64,000 nucleotides of DNA from Puffinus mauretanicus (taxonomy: Eukaryota > Chordata > Aves > Procellariiformes > Procellariidae), in NCBI GenBank assembly GCA_023333565.1, contig JAJKFH010000948.1:2988001-3052000 (forward strand), in the 5' to 3' direction. Positions within the stretch are counted from its first letter, which is position 1, and the number at the start of each line of letters is the position of its first letter. A model generated the notes under the pieces. That model had not been told where the DNA came from. It did no database searches and was given only the letters and a program-made list of their open reading frames with translations. This document shows, piece by piece, positions 11,046 through 22,000 of this stretch. The position numbers and the translations under genes are program-made.

Positions 11046-12160
11046 GGCTTTTGGTATAGCTGCCTTGGAGACGTGGGAAATTAAACAACTGTCTACCTTG
11101 CCTGGTCTCTCGGAGGACCCTTCTATTGTGGGGTTGTTGAAGGTCCAAGAACAGCAGGTACCAATTGCTACCACAACAGTGCACCAGCAGCAATACCGCA
11201 CCAACTGAGACTCCCTGATTCCCATCCATGAGCTGATTCGTCGACTGGAGAGCCAAGGAGTGATCAGCAAGACTCGCTCACCCTTTAACAGTCCCATATG
11301 GCCAGTGCGAAAGTCTAATGGAGAGTGGAGACTAACAGTAGACTATCGTGGCTTGAACGAAGTCACGCCGCCACTGAGTGCTGCCGTGCCAGACATGCTA
11401 GAACTCCAATACAAACTGGACTCAAAGGCAGCCAAGGGTACGCCACAATTGATATCGCCAATGTGTTTTTCTCAATCCCTTTGGCGGCACAGTGCAGGCC
11501 GCAGTTTGCTTTCACTTGGAGGGGCGTCCAGTACACCTGGAACTGACTGCCCCAGGGGTGGAAGCACAGCCCTACCATTTGCCATGGACTGATCCACACC
11601 GCACTGGAACAGGGTGAGGCTCCAGAACACCTGCAATACATTGATGACATCATTGTGTGGGGCAACACAGCAGAAGAAGTTTTTGAGAAAGGGGAGAGAA
11701 TAGTCCAAATCCTTCTGAAGGCCGGCTTTGCCATAAAACGAAGTAAGGTCAAGGGACCTGCACAGGAGATCCAGTTTTTAGGAATAAAATGGCAAGATGG
11801 ACATTGTCAGATCCCAATGGATGTGATCCATAAAATAACAGCCATGTCCCCACCAACGAGCAAAAAGGAAACACAAGCCTTCTTAGGCGTTGTGGGCTTT
11901 TGGAGAATGCATATTCCAGATTACAGCCAAATCGTAAGCCCTCTCTATCATGTGACTAGGAAGAACGACTTCAAATGGGGCCCTGAGCAGCGACAAGCCT
12001 TTGAACAAATTAAACGGGAGATAGTTCAGGCAGTAGCCCTTGGGCCAGTCCGGGCAGGACAAGATGTAAGAAACGTGCTCTACACCACAGCCGGGGAGAA
12101 TGGCCCTACCTGGAGCCTCTGGCAGAAAGCACCAGGGGAGACTCGAGGTCAACCCTTACA
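11035..12160 (+). pseudogene. pol: ERV reverse transcriptase, several frame breaks
   Basis: The domain is recognised by SPFNSPIWPVRKSNGEWRL and the following VDYRGLN, then YATIDIAN (motif A region), FAFTWRGVQYTW, LPQGWKHSPTICH (motif B) and the catalytic YIDDIIVW, with YIDD at 11637-11648. FLGIKW and the connection region follow up to about 11990. Breaks: TGA at 11206-11208; a frameshift near 11430-11436, just before motif A; and TGA at 11544-11546 in place of the expected Arg codon of the NRLPQG motif. The enzyme copies the retroviral RNA into DNA; this copy is inactive. From about 11655 the frame is open for another 370 codons, but only because it reads through RNase H in the wrong frame and then through the LTR. 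Confidence 0.92.
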
Positions 12161-12355
12161 GTTTGGAGTCAGGGATACAGAGGATCCGAGGCCCGCTACA
12201 CTCCAACTGAGAAGGAGATATTGGCAGCATATGAAGGGATTCGAGCTGCTTCAGAAGTGGTTGGTACTGAAGCACAGCTCCTCCTGGCACCCTGACTGCC
12301 GGTGCTGGGCTGGGTGTTCAAAGGGAGGTCCCCCTCTACACATCATGCAACCGAT
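11990..12355 (+). pseudogene. pol: ERV RNase H start, frameshifted and truncated
   Basis: After the tether the homology continues as the amino part of RNase H. It changes frame at about 12163 and is then recognisable through TEKEILAAYEG and EAQLLLAP. A TGA at 12293-12295 replaces an expected Arg codon. The sequence GWVFKGRPPSTHHAT ends abruptly at about 12355, where LTR sequence begins. The remaining RNase H and all of integrase are absent. The junction falls in a short stretch (GCTACTTGG) that is also present in the LTR, so a microhomology deletion is likely. Confidence 0.78.
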
Positions 12356-12645
12356 TGCTACTTGGTTATCGGTCAGCGCGGGTGGTGAGCAATTGCATTG
12401 TGCATCACTCATTTTATATTTTATTTTTATTATTATTATTATTATCATTATTATTATTATTAATAATATTAATATTAATATTATTATTATTTTCTGTTTT
12501 CTGATCTATAAAACTATCTTTATCTCAACCCACGAGTTTTTTTCCTCACTCTCACCCTTCCAATTCTCTCCCCGTCCCGCTGAGGGGTGGGCAGTGAGTG
12601 AGCAGCTGCGTGGTATTTGGCTGCCTGCCAGGTTAAACCACGACA
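12352..12645 (+). mobile_element. Truncated 3' LTR of a different subfamily
   Basis: About 294 bp. It matches the reverse complement of the solo LTR at 16982-17500 from CGATYGCTACTTGRTTATCGG through GAGCAATTGCATTGTGCATC to the end CTGCCTGCCAGGTTAAACCACGACA, not the 5' LTR of this element. The 5' part of U3 is missing. A long ATT/TTA run at 12421-12492 expands the short ATT-rich stretch found in the 16982 copy. The terminal CGACA abuts the ACAAT duplication. Confidence 0.88.
12421..12492. repeat. (ATT)n microsatellite in the 3' LTR
   Basis: Seventy-two bases made almost only of TTA/ATT/AAT units with a few interruptions. It lies in the LTR just before the CTATAAAACT segment. Confidence 0.9.
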
Positions 12646-12650
12646 ACAAT

Positions 12651-15600
12651 TTATGGCTAACTTCAGGAAATACATTTTTCCTTTTATGTTCTTACATGAA
12701 TGTGTCTTCTTATGTTTCAGCTGGTTATTGTTCAAGTTCTGACCTTTGTTGCATGGGTACAGCTCAGTCAAAATAAATTAGCCATGACTACTGTCAGCTA
12801 TATGTTTTACTGTATTGTAACATATCACATACAGTCTTGCACCCTTCTGTTTCTAGTGTGGCAGGAATAGTTCCATACTTAAGCGATATGATTCAGGAAC
12901 ACATTCCTGTTAAGGATACTTCTCCACAGAGAGTAGTTAATGCTCTCTATTCGTATTGCATTTTAGAAAGGAATTGTAGGTACTCAGCATTTTTCAAAAA
13001 ATGGGCTTTTTTCAGGGACCTAAATGTAAATATAAGCATGTTACTAGAGTTACTGTGTCTTGCAACTTTGGGTCTTGGCACATTGCTGTTGCTGTTGTAA
13101 CAGATGGTTCCTCCCTGAAAACCTAAAATTCTGAGCAGCACTGACTGAATACTTTATAAAGTTAGGGGTATGAATTAAAGCATACAAAAAAAGCTGCCTA
13201 TGTATGGTACCACAACTTAGAAGAAGTAATCTCGGTGAAAGGGTATGAAACAATGGTAGATAAATTTTGTTTACCAAGAAACACAGCCACATGTGGAAAA
13301 CCTATTAATGATGAATTCTGGTCTGTTTTAGCCTCAAGGAAAAAATATTTTTCACAACTGTTATTATGTTCCCCACCATGCACACAGAAACCAATATAAT
13401 ATTTTCCTTCTGTCTGTTTTTCTCACTTATAATTTCTGGTAAGCATTTTCCCACTCTGGTGATTGAAGAGTAATGGTGCCACATGAAGTTATGACTGTAA
13501 ATGTGAATGTTGAGTACCATGTGTATGAATTTCATAAAGCAACTTTTTGTCTGAGTAAGAATAGGTTGTTTTCCTGTGTTTTTCCATTTGTTCACAAAAA
13601 ATATGATTGCCGTGATTTTTTTACTTAGTCAGCTTATGATTTCTCAGCCTAGACAGATTGGTCAACTCCATTCTTCACAAAAAAAATCCAAACAGAGCAT
13701 AACCCAATCCCTGATATACATTTTAGATCAGCGCTGCTGGAGAGCTCAGGCTCTCGTTTAAATAATTTTATTTTTTTTTAAATATTGCTGTACACGAGAT
13801 GAAAAGATTTTGATCTGACAGTATCAAAGAAGCCTTAGACTTCCAGCAAAGCTCTGGAGGCTGATAATAAAAGATATCACTTTTTTTTTTTTTTGGCTTT
13901 TTTTTTCCCTCCCGAAATAGGCATATTCTTCATACTAATTATATTTTCAAATGTTCAATAGATCAACAGACGCTAGTACACAGAGACTTATGAAATAGGC
14001 AGGACTGGAGCAGTTTTAAAAGGCTAGATTGTACCTTCTAAGTCGCTTGTGAAAAACTTCAGTTGCCCTCAATTAATACTCAGTGAAAAAAGAAAGTCAA
14101 TGATGGACTGGATATTCTGTCTGGTCTTAAAAAAAGAGTCTTGGGACACTTTGTAGCAGTGAATTTAGAGAGTCATTAAACTTCATTCTGTTCTCTTAAA
14201 GAGGGAAGAAACTGCCCTGAGTAGATTCTGACCTAAGGCAACCTCACTACGGCTCAGGGTACTTAGGAATGGTGAGGAACCTAATGAGGAGAAATACATT
14301 ATAGATCACAAAGTGATTTTTTTTTTTTCCAAATCTTCCTAGACTGGGTGTCTGTTCGACTTCAAAGACTGTCTATTTTTGAGACAAGGACTAGGAATTT
14401 ACAATTGAAACTAAGGAACTAATATAGGAATCCTAGGAATTCCTAGGAAATATAGGAATCCTAGGAATCTTGGAAAAAGAGGAAACTGGTGATGGAAGGA
14501 AAGATCCTAGCATGGAAATGAAAGTACAAAAATAATGGCACACTACTGGGCCCAAGGTGAAGACAAGGGTCGTCCAGAAGCCGTGTACTTGGTGTTCTGG
14601 CCCTGTCTGGTCACTGTGGACTGATAAATATCAAAGAAACAAACTTTCTAATATCTGTGTAGTGATTATCACTGTTCATAAAATTATGCCAGAAAAAAAA
14701 TATGCTTATTTGACATATTCCTTCAGGAGAAAGAAAAGTCTCAGAATTCAACAGCTTTGTTCCTGCATTTAAAAAAAAAAGATAAAATTGTTGCTATCTG
14801 ACCAGGCAAAGTATCAGCTAATATGTTTCTTTGTTTGCTTGTTTCTCTTTCTTAAACATAAGCATAAATAAAGACGAAGATTTCATTTCATTAAAATTGA
14901 GCACTTTCCCTCCCTTTCAGACCTTAGATCATGATAACAAACATACCAGCAATGCATTCCTATTCCGCCTGAAAACAGTTGCTAACAAAGGCCCACATTC
15001 TACCTGGGAATCTCACGGTGTTTTTAAACATTGCTGAGTTTAGTAGTGAACAATATATGGGCAGCTTTACATAGAAAGGTAGCAGGAAAAAAAAAAACTT
15101 TTCCATCCACATGACTTTCAAAAATTTGTAAAACTAGCCCAAAGACTGGAATAGGTGGCAGATGCACCTATGTGCCTTGCATTACTGTTTCTAATGATAA
15201 GGTAGCAGAGAGGACTATGTTCAGGACCCTAGAGCCTCCTACCCTAAAGACAATAAATTGAGTTGAGACTAATGACTAGCAGCTGTTAGAACATGATATT
15301 ATGCTATATTGACAACAACTTCCTAAAGATGCAGGGAATCTTCACTCAACCACTGTATATTTATTTGGCATCCCTCTGTTTCAAAATTACCTGAGAAGCA
15401 AACCAAACTTTGACTACACCAATTTATGTCTTACTGAATTCTTGTTGGAGGCTCCCTGAAAGGGGATTAGTTGATATGTGCAAGTTCCAAACACTGTCTC
15501 TGTAGGAGTTTAGTTTTGTGTAACCTGATATACAGTCATAGTTGTGTTGGGTCTGGGTTGGGTTTTTTCCTTGCTTTTATTTATTTTGAATATTGTAGGA

Positions 15601-16465
15601 CTTTCTTATGAAATTTATATAAGTCAATTAAATTCTTACAACTCATGGATATTGTGTGTCAATATACAGACTCAAAATGAAGTGCTTAGAGACCAAGGTT
15701 CAGAGTGTAAAATTAGTATTTTCATTACATATAATATTAATGCTCTGACTTTGTCACTATTTGTTAACACAAAAAGTAGTTACTTCCTTCTGGAAGGCAG
15801 TGTACTTTTTCTAGGTTTGTCATTATATTCGTTGAACATGCTAGTTATCATGCAAATGTAACCCTTCATTTATTGGGTCCCTTTAATGAGGGCTCTTTTC
15901 ACCACGTGCAGAGGCTTTATAGTACTACTATACACGGTTTGTAAATATACAGCAATTATTCACTGGCTAAATACACAGAGCAGGTAGCTAGGAATAACTA
16001 GACTAAGCATGAGCATGCTCAGCATCTCCAGTACAGGCATCTGATGAGTCTCTGTTGTCCAGACAATCATTATTCTGGTGGGAAAGTGTCAAACCCTCCT
16101 TGGTCCTTGAGGAGGCTAGTTCTTGATCTTTTTGAGTTCTCATTTTTTGACGCATTGCTTCTTTTCAGCATTTCACACCTTTTCATATCAGTATTTTTCT
16201 CTGAGTCCCTGAGTTGCTACTAGCATTTCAACAATTTCACTTCTGTCTTCGTTTTTATTTTTCTCAAGAAGAAAATCTTGGCTTTAGCCTATATCCTCTC
16301 TCACAGCTCAACAATTTTTCAGTAAAGCTGAGCCAAGGCCACATAACTGCGCCATACAAAACTAGGCCACGGGCTACAGACAGCTGAACCCCTTTGCCAC
16401 AGATTGCATAGAGTGCAAACACAGTTCTGCTGAAAAAGTTATGACTTAAGACTGAGTAGACAGGT
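12651..16465. other. Gene-free AT-rich stretch
   Basis: No gene or recognised transposon. At 14421-14470 there is a locally repetitive block of ATATAGGAATCCTAGGAAT units that includes a perfect 18-bp palindrome, TCCTAGGAATTCCTAGGA, at 14431-14448. T-rich runs lie near 13882-13910 and 14318-14330. Small open frames overlap on both strands and show no domain. Confidence 0.6.
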
Positions 16466-17550
16466 ATTGCTGTCCCGATCCAATGTCGGTGGAGGTTTCG
16501 ATATGATCCCAAGAGCGAGATTAAGACACAAACGAGGTCAAATGCCACATATCCTAAACAACTTTTATTATTAAAAGTAAAAATTAGTAGCGATAGGATA
16601 GATCAGAACAAAATAGAAATCAAGCAAGCATTTGGGATAGAGTTGCAAGAATAGTCACCACCACGGATCCGCAGCATCCCGGGGGTTCAAGTCTTTCGGT
16701 GTTTCGGTGGTGAGCGACACGGCAGAGTCGGCAGTGGGCGACATGCACCAGACTAGACTTGGCAGTCCCTTTTATTCCTGTTCAAGGGCTGTAGTTTCCA
16801 TGTCAACGGCACGTTGCTACATTCCTGTGCTCAACAGAGTCTTGCACACAACGCAGCCCCTGCAAACTGGAGGTCTCCGTGGCCTTGCAGCCGCTTTTAT
16901 CATCTTCAGAGCAATCTCTGAGACAAGTGTTCTACAGTTCAGTCTTTCACACGTATTCAGAGGATTCTTTGCTTAGATAAGTGTTGTGGTTTAACCTGGC
17001 AGGCAGCAAATACCATGCAGCCGCTCGCTCACTTCCCCCCCGCAGTGGGACGGGGAGAGAATCGGAAGGAGAAGAGTGAGAAAAACTTGTGGATTGAGAT
17101 AAAAACAGTTTAATAGAACAGAAAAGGAAAAATAATAATGATAATGACAGAATATACAAAATGAGTGATGCACAATGCAATTGCTCGCCACCCACGCTGA
17201 CCGATAATCAAGTAGCGATCGCTACTTCCTGGAACACACCTACGATTCATATACTGAGCATGACGTCACATGGTATGGAATACCCCGTTGGCCAGCTGGG
17301 CTAGCTGTTCTGGCTGTGCTCCCTCCCAACGCTTGTTTTGTTTTGTTTTGTTTTGTTTTTTCTTAAGCTGAATGTCCTTGACTAGCAGGGTACTTAGCAA
17401 CAACTGAAAACATCGGTGTGTTATCAACATTCTTCTCATACTAAATCCAAAACACAGCACTAGGAAGAAATTTAACTCTATCCCAGCTGAAACCAGGACA
17501 ATAAGCAATCTTTGAGACAAATGTTCTACAGTTCAGTCTCTCACAATTGC
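16466..17550 (-). mobile_element. Older solo LTR with TSD ATTGC, split by a nested LTR
   Basis: On the minus strand the LTR begins TGTGAGAGACTGAACTGTAG at 17545 and ends ATCGGGACA at 16471. Perfect ATTGC duplications flank it at 16466-16470 and 17546-17550. Without the nested insertion (519 bp plus one 5-bp duplication) it is about 551 bp. U3 contains an imperfect repeat: a 41-bp segment (GCAATCT...) occurs at 16911-16951 and 17505-17545 with 38 of 41 bases equal, about 70 bp apart once the insertion is removed. A TATA-like ATAAAAGG lies on the minus strand near 16770, and an AATAAA poly(A) signal near 16563-16569. The family differs from the other LTRs here and resembles LTRs of avian class II-like ERVs, by recall only. 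Confidence 0.85.
16977..17505 (-). mobile_element. Solo LTR nested in an older LTR, TSD ATAAG
   Basis: The LTR body is 16982-17500 (519 bp, minus strand), beginning TGTCCTGGTTTCAGCTGGGA and ending GGTTAAACCACAACA. Perfect ATAAG duplications lie at 16977-16981 and 17501-17505. Its two ends resemble the provirus 5' LTR, but the central third is replaced by a different module (GAAGTAGCGATCGCTACTTG, then ATTGCATTGTGCATCAC). It is the closest relative in the window of the provirus 3' LTR. A (GTTTT)n run lies at about 17335-17360. Confidence 0.93.
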
Positions 17551-20500
17551 ACACACTTCTGAGATAATCTTAAGATTAATTATATCAAGGGTAAAGATTT
17601 CTGTTTACTGACATACTTTGGCTTTTACTTGACGTAATGAAGTCTGGAAACAATCTATGGGTGCTTAAGTGCAGTACATACATAGAACAGAGGATCTGTG
17701 TCATCATTAAGGTCTCCAGGATGGACAGTTTGTTTATCTGAGAAGTTATAATTTCTTTTATTTTTTTTTTTTTTACCCTGGTGGCTGCCCAATACTGAAA
17801 AAAAATCTCTAATATTCTTGACAAGTGGTAGCTGAAGCATAAAAAATATGTTTGACAAATGAACACAATGTTATTGTATGATTATTAATGCAAAATTATT
17901 TGATGTCTATGTATAGAATTGCATGTCTGGAATTGGTTGAATAAACATTTTTTTGAAAGAAGGTTTTAAGGTAACACTTTCTGAAGACATACCTCCTTAA
18001 AGTTTAAACTCAGTTACTTGTACACCAGTTTGAATTGTCTTTTAACAGCTATTTGAAAGTGTTTCTGAAGGGTTTTTCCAGAATATAAAGCTAGATAGCA
18101 GTTAGATTTGCTAGATTAATCTAAGAGTTTAGATTATACAATACTGTTTGTTTTGGGCACTCATAACTACCTTTACATGACCTGAAATATTAGATTGAAA
18201 TCTAGCTTTCTCCCAAAATCTGAGAACAGTTCTGCTGCTTCTGCATCAGCCATGAATGACCCTACTCTACTCAGTTCATATAAAAATATTTACAAAATAA
18301 TTATGTTGGGAGCCGGGGCTGTTATCCACTGTCTACATTCAGCAATGAAAGGCCCATAAGTAACTAAATTCTGTTTACCTGGAATTTATGACTCTAATTC
18401 TCTTTTATTACTGAATTCAGACTGCCCCAGAACCTGTAGCAATACTTTTTGCCTTTCTTTGAAATATTCTTCTATGTTAAATAGCCTCCCTTCTCTTATT
18501 CTGCATGTCCTGATTGAAATAAGATGTTCTTTCACTGTTCTTAGAAAAAGGAAAGAGGTAGCCTTTGTGACTATGTGCTAAAAAAGAGTGGGAAAGCATT
18601 TAGTTCACAGCTTGCAAATATAAAGACCAATTTTTTTTATTCTCTGCTCTGCCCTTTATTTTGTCATATTGCCAGCATAATTCTTGAATAACAGCAACAA
18701 GACAAAGTAGCTAGAGCTGGTCTCATCTTTTCTGTTAGTGTTTGATGTTCTCTTTTTTTTTGTGACAGTCACATACAGAATCTCCACTGAACCGTTGAAA
18801 TATACTTGAGATGCAGTTTTGTGGAGAGAAAATACAAATATTATGATAGTGGTTTGACAAGATTTTAACATTAGACCAATCAATTTTGCAGTGTAAATGA
18901 GTACAGGATAAGCTGAATGGCTATTGCTTCAGGAAGGAGCATGATATGTTTTCATTATATGTGTAACTTCAGATCATCCATGTTTTCCCTGACTACTCCT
19001 GGATGGGCACTGAAGAGAACACCATCCTGCACGTGCCTGAATGGACATGATACACTCAGGACAGTCTGCTGAGAGTGTCTCTCAGTGACTCCTCTTCCCT
19101 TTTGTCACTAAAAGTTTCCAGGATGTAAAGCTATTTGCCAAATTCTTGTGTGATTGACATTTACACTTGTCCTTAAAATTGCCTGGGTTATTATTATTTC
19201 TTTCTGAGGGAAGACTTGAATGTCACATTATAAGGAGATGCTTATACCACATGGAGGAAAGGGTGTTGCAGATATTGACATATTTTAGTAAACAGGGAAA
19301 GGGCTCATCTGCTGGGAAAAGATAGAATAGAAAATATTGCATGTCAAATTCAGTACACTGCTCTGTGATTTTTAACACTGACACATCCTAGGGACCTTGG
19401 GATCGGTACTATTCATAATCTGATTTCCCAGAATAATTTTTTCTCATATGCAAACATCACCAAATCTGTTGTCATTTACAATTCAGCACTTTTGCATAAT
19501 GCCAGAGAAGCTGAGCAATAATTAAATGAACTTCCTCGCTCCTCATTTTTGACCTTGAGAATTGATATGAGAGAATCTCAAATGGTGGGTCTGTCTCTGT
19601 GGTGAGTTGTTCCTGTTTAGCAGCAAAAGAACAAACTGATCTCTGATCTAAGGCTGTTAGTCTCTCCATTCAAAGACATGAGCATTATTGGATCTGAACA
19701 ACATCAGTGCAGGAGCAAATCTTCTTCTGGGGACATCACAAAAGCTGAATGATGGTACAAAAAAAAATTCTGAGAAGAATGCAAGCTAATTGAAATACCC
19801 ACAGGATTAAATCTGAGCACCTTTCTCTGCCAAGAATACCTGCATTGTATTAGCTTGAAAACTTGTGATTTTCTTCTTCAGGTTAATAACTGTATTTCAG
19901 ACAACAAGAAGATGGTAATGTTGATCTGCCTAGGTATAAGCTGTGTAGCAATACAAAATCACATTTGTATGTAGGCTAAAATGAACCTCAGACATGTGTA
20001 GACACCCTAAACTCTTCTTTGACTTGACATTATTATTTAGATAATAATGTCATCCAAAGCACTTTCCATATTTCTGGGAAAATGATACTCTTCCAGTCTT
20101 TTAGAGGTTCTTTTTTCCCCCTTATCAGGGATATCCTATCTAGGAAATCTATCTAGCACTCAAGGCCCTAGCTAGACTGCTTGTTTAGAGCTAACTTGAC
20201 TTTTCAGAACAGCAGCTTTTTTCCCAAGATGATGAAGTAGTGCTTTGTGAATACTGTTGCTACCACAGCTAAAGCTGCTTTAAGCACAAAAGCCAGCTGC
20301 TCTGGTACATTACGTGGAATCTGCTTAACTTCTCATTCTAACATAGCTGATTTTGTCTGGTTTTCTTCTATCTGAGAGCCTGTTACTGAATCTCTTGCTT
20401 CTTAGAAGAGTTTTCTAAATTTTCTAAAACTCAGAATTGACATTTAAAAAAAAAAAACAACACATGAAAACCACAACACCTGAGATCTAAAAAGTTGTTG

Positions 20501-21396
20501 GGTTTTTTTTGTTTTGTTTTTTTTTTTTTTTAATTTAATGTACCAATTAAAACACTTAGAACAAATACAGTCATGGATAGCAGAGGCTGAGGGACAAATA
20601 CTCCTTGTAAAGCTGAATTCTTTTTTTTTAAATAGCAGAGTGTCAAATATAGAACTGTTGCCCTGTCAAAAGGCAACAAAGAGGGAAAGCACTGTTCATT
20701 CAGTAATGTCTTGAGGTATTGCTAAGACATTCAGCAATGTCTTGAGGCACAAAATACAAGTTACTTTAACAAGCATTGGGTTCACTATTGTCTAGCATCC
20801 TGCCCTCAAGAAAATGAGTCACTGCAGCATATAATTGTTACCTTAGTCTGATTTCAGGCTGCAGAAGAGTATTTTGTATGACAGTGGGACATTTCAGCAC
20901 TCAGACATCCAAGAGGAAAAAATATTTTCTCTTACTAGGGTTTCAACTTGGAAATTAAAACCAAGCCAGTAGAACAAGATTGAGGCCCAGCTTTCCAAAG
21001 CAATGACCCTTCTTGAAGGACAAATACTGTTTCTCTTTAGAGTATCTGCCTACGTGGATCCTAATCATAGATCAGTGAAATGTTGAGTGTTTTCACCAGT
21101 CAATTTTTTTGAAGCAGCATGTGCATTCAGTCTGCCTGCTCTTCACCTCCCAAGAAGCATAAATCAGAGAATAACCTCTGTTACTAACCAGTTCATTTTT
21201 GTTGCTTCTGACAAAATGAGCAATAACCCAGAGTCTGTTACAAGGCCTAGGTTTTATATGTACTTTTTCTCACTATTGTTTTTCTTTTCATACTTTGATT
21301 TCACCCTATTTATGTTGAGGTTTATTTGTGGGGATTTTTTTCTCTTTTTTTTTTTTCTTCTCCATGACAATGGTATATGAAATTATTTTTCTCTAG
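17551..21396. other. Gene-free AT-rich stretch
   Basis: No gene or recognised transposon. A perfect 12-bp inverted repeat with a 4-nt loop (TGACATTATTAT at 20025-20036, complement at 20041-20052) could form a hairpin. A 20-bp motif (CATTCAGYAATGTCTTGAGG) occurs twice near 20697 and 20728. Poly(A) and poly(T) runs lie near 20444-20460 and 20505-20532. Confidence 0.6.
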
Positions 21397-22000
21397 GTAA
21401 CTGTGCTGGTTTTGGCTGGGATAGAGTTAATTTTCTTCACAGTAGCTAGTGTGGGGCTATGTTTTGGATTTGTAATGGAAACAGTGTTGATAACACAGGG
21501 ATGTTTTAGTCACTGCTGAGCAGTGCTTGCACAGAGCCAAGGCCTTTTCTGCTTCTCACCCCACCCCACCAGCGAGGAGGCTGGGGGTGCACAAGAAGTT
21601 GGGAGGGGACACAGCCGGGACAGCTGACCCCAACTGACCAAAGGGATATTCCATACCATAGGACGTCATGCTCAGCATATAAAGCTGGGGGAAGAAGAAG
21701 GAAGGGGGAGACATTCAGAGTGATGGCGTTTGTCTTCCCAAGTAACCGCTACATGTAATGGAGCCCTGCTTTCCTGGAGATGGCTGAACACCTGCCTGCC
21801 GATGGGAACCAGTGAGTGAATTCCTTGTTTTGCTTTGCTTGCATGCGCGGCTTTTACTTTACCTATTAAACTGTCTTTATCTCAACCCACGAGTTTTCTC
21901 ACTTTTACCCTTCTGATTCTCTCCCCCATCCCAGTGGGGGAAGTGAGCAAGTGGCTGTGTGGTGCCTAGTTGCCATCTGGGGTTAAACCACGACAGTAAC
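21397..22000 (+). mobile_element. Solo LTR, provirus-related family, TSD GTAAC
   Basis: The LTR body is 21402-21995 (594 bp), from TGTGCTGGTTTTGGCTGGGA to TTAAACCACGACA. Perfect GTAAC duplications lie at 21397-21401 and 21996-22000. A TATA box TATAAA lies at 21678-21683, and the ATTAAA poly(A) signal is in the CCTATTAAACTG segment. It is the most complete copy of this subfamily in the window and serves as a reference for the deletions in the copies at 3558 and 30094. Confidence 0.95.

Larger units (their letters stand above)
8192..12650 (+). mobile_element. Deleted endogenous retrovirus (provirus) with TSD ACAAT
   Basis: The element occupies 8197-12645 (4449 bp) and is flanked by perfect ACAAT duplications at 8192-8196 and 12646-12650. 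Order: full 5' LTR, 8-nt spacer, tRNA-Lys-type primer-binding site, leader ORF, gag, protease, reverse transcriptase, start of RNase H, then directly a truncated 3' LTR. The rest of RNase H, integrase, any env and the polypurine tract are missing. Reading frames are broken by several stops and at least three frameshifts, so it cannot make functional enzymes. The two LTRs are of different subfamilies although the duplication is intact. I place it in the ERVL-like (class III) range from LTR type, 5-bp duplication and domain order; the lysine primer is not the leucine primer of mammalian ERVL, so the class is tentative. Confidence 0.95.

Noticed and set aside
11655..12776. 373-codon frame taken as one protein
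   Set aside because: Only the first part is reverse transcriptase. It then reads RNase H out of frame, the ATT microsatellite, the 3' LTR and host flank past 12650.
16911..17545. 41-bp direct repeats as a long target-site duplication of the inner LTR
   Set aside because: The true duplication is ATAAG directly at the LTR ends. The 41-bp units diverge at three positions and belong to the U3 of the older LTR.
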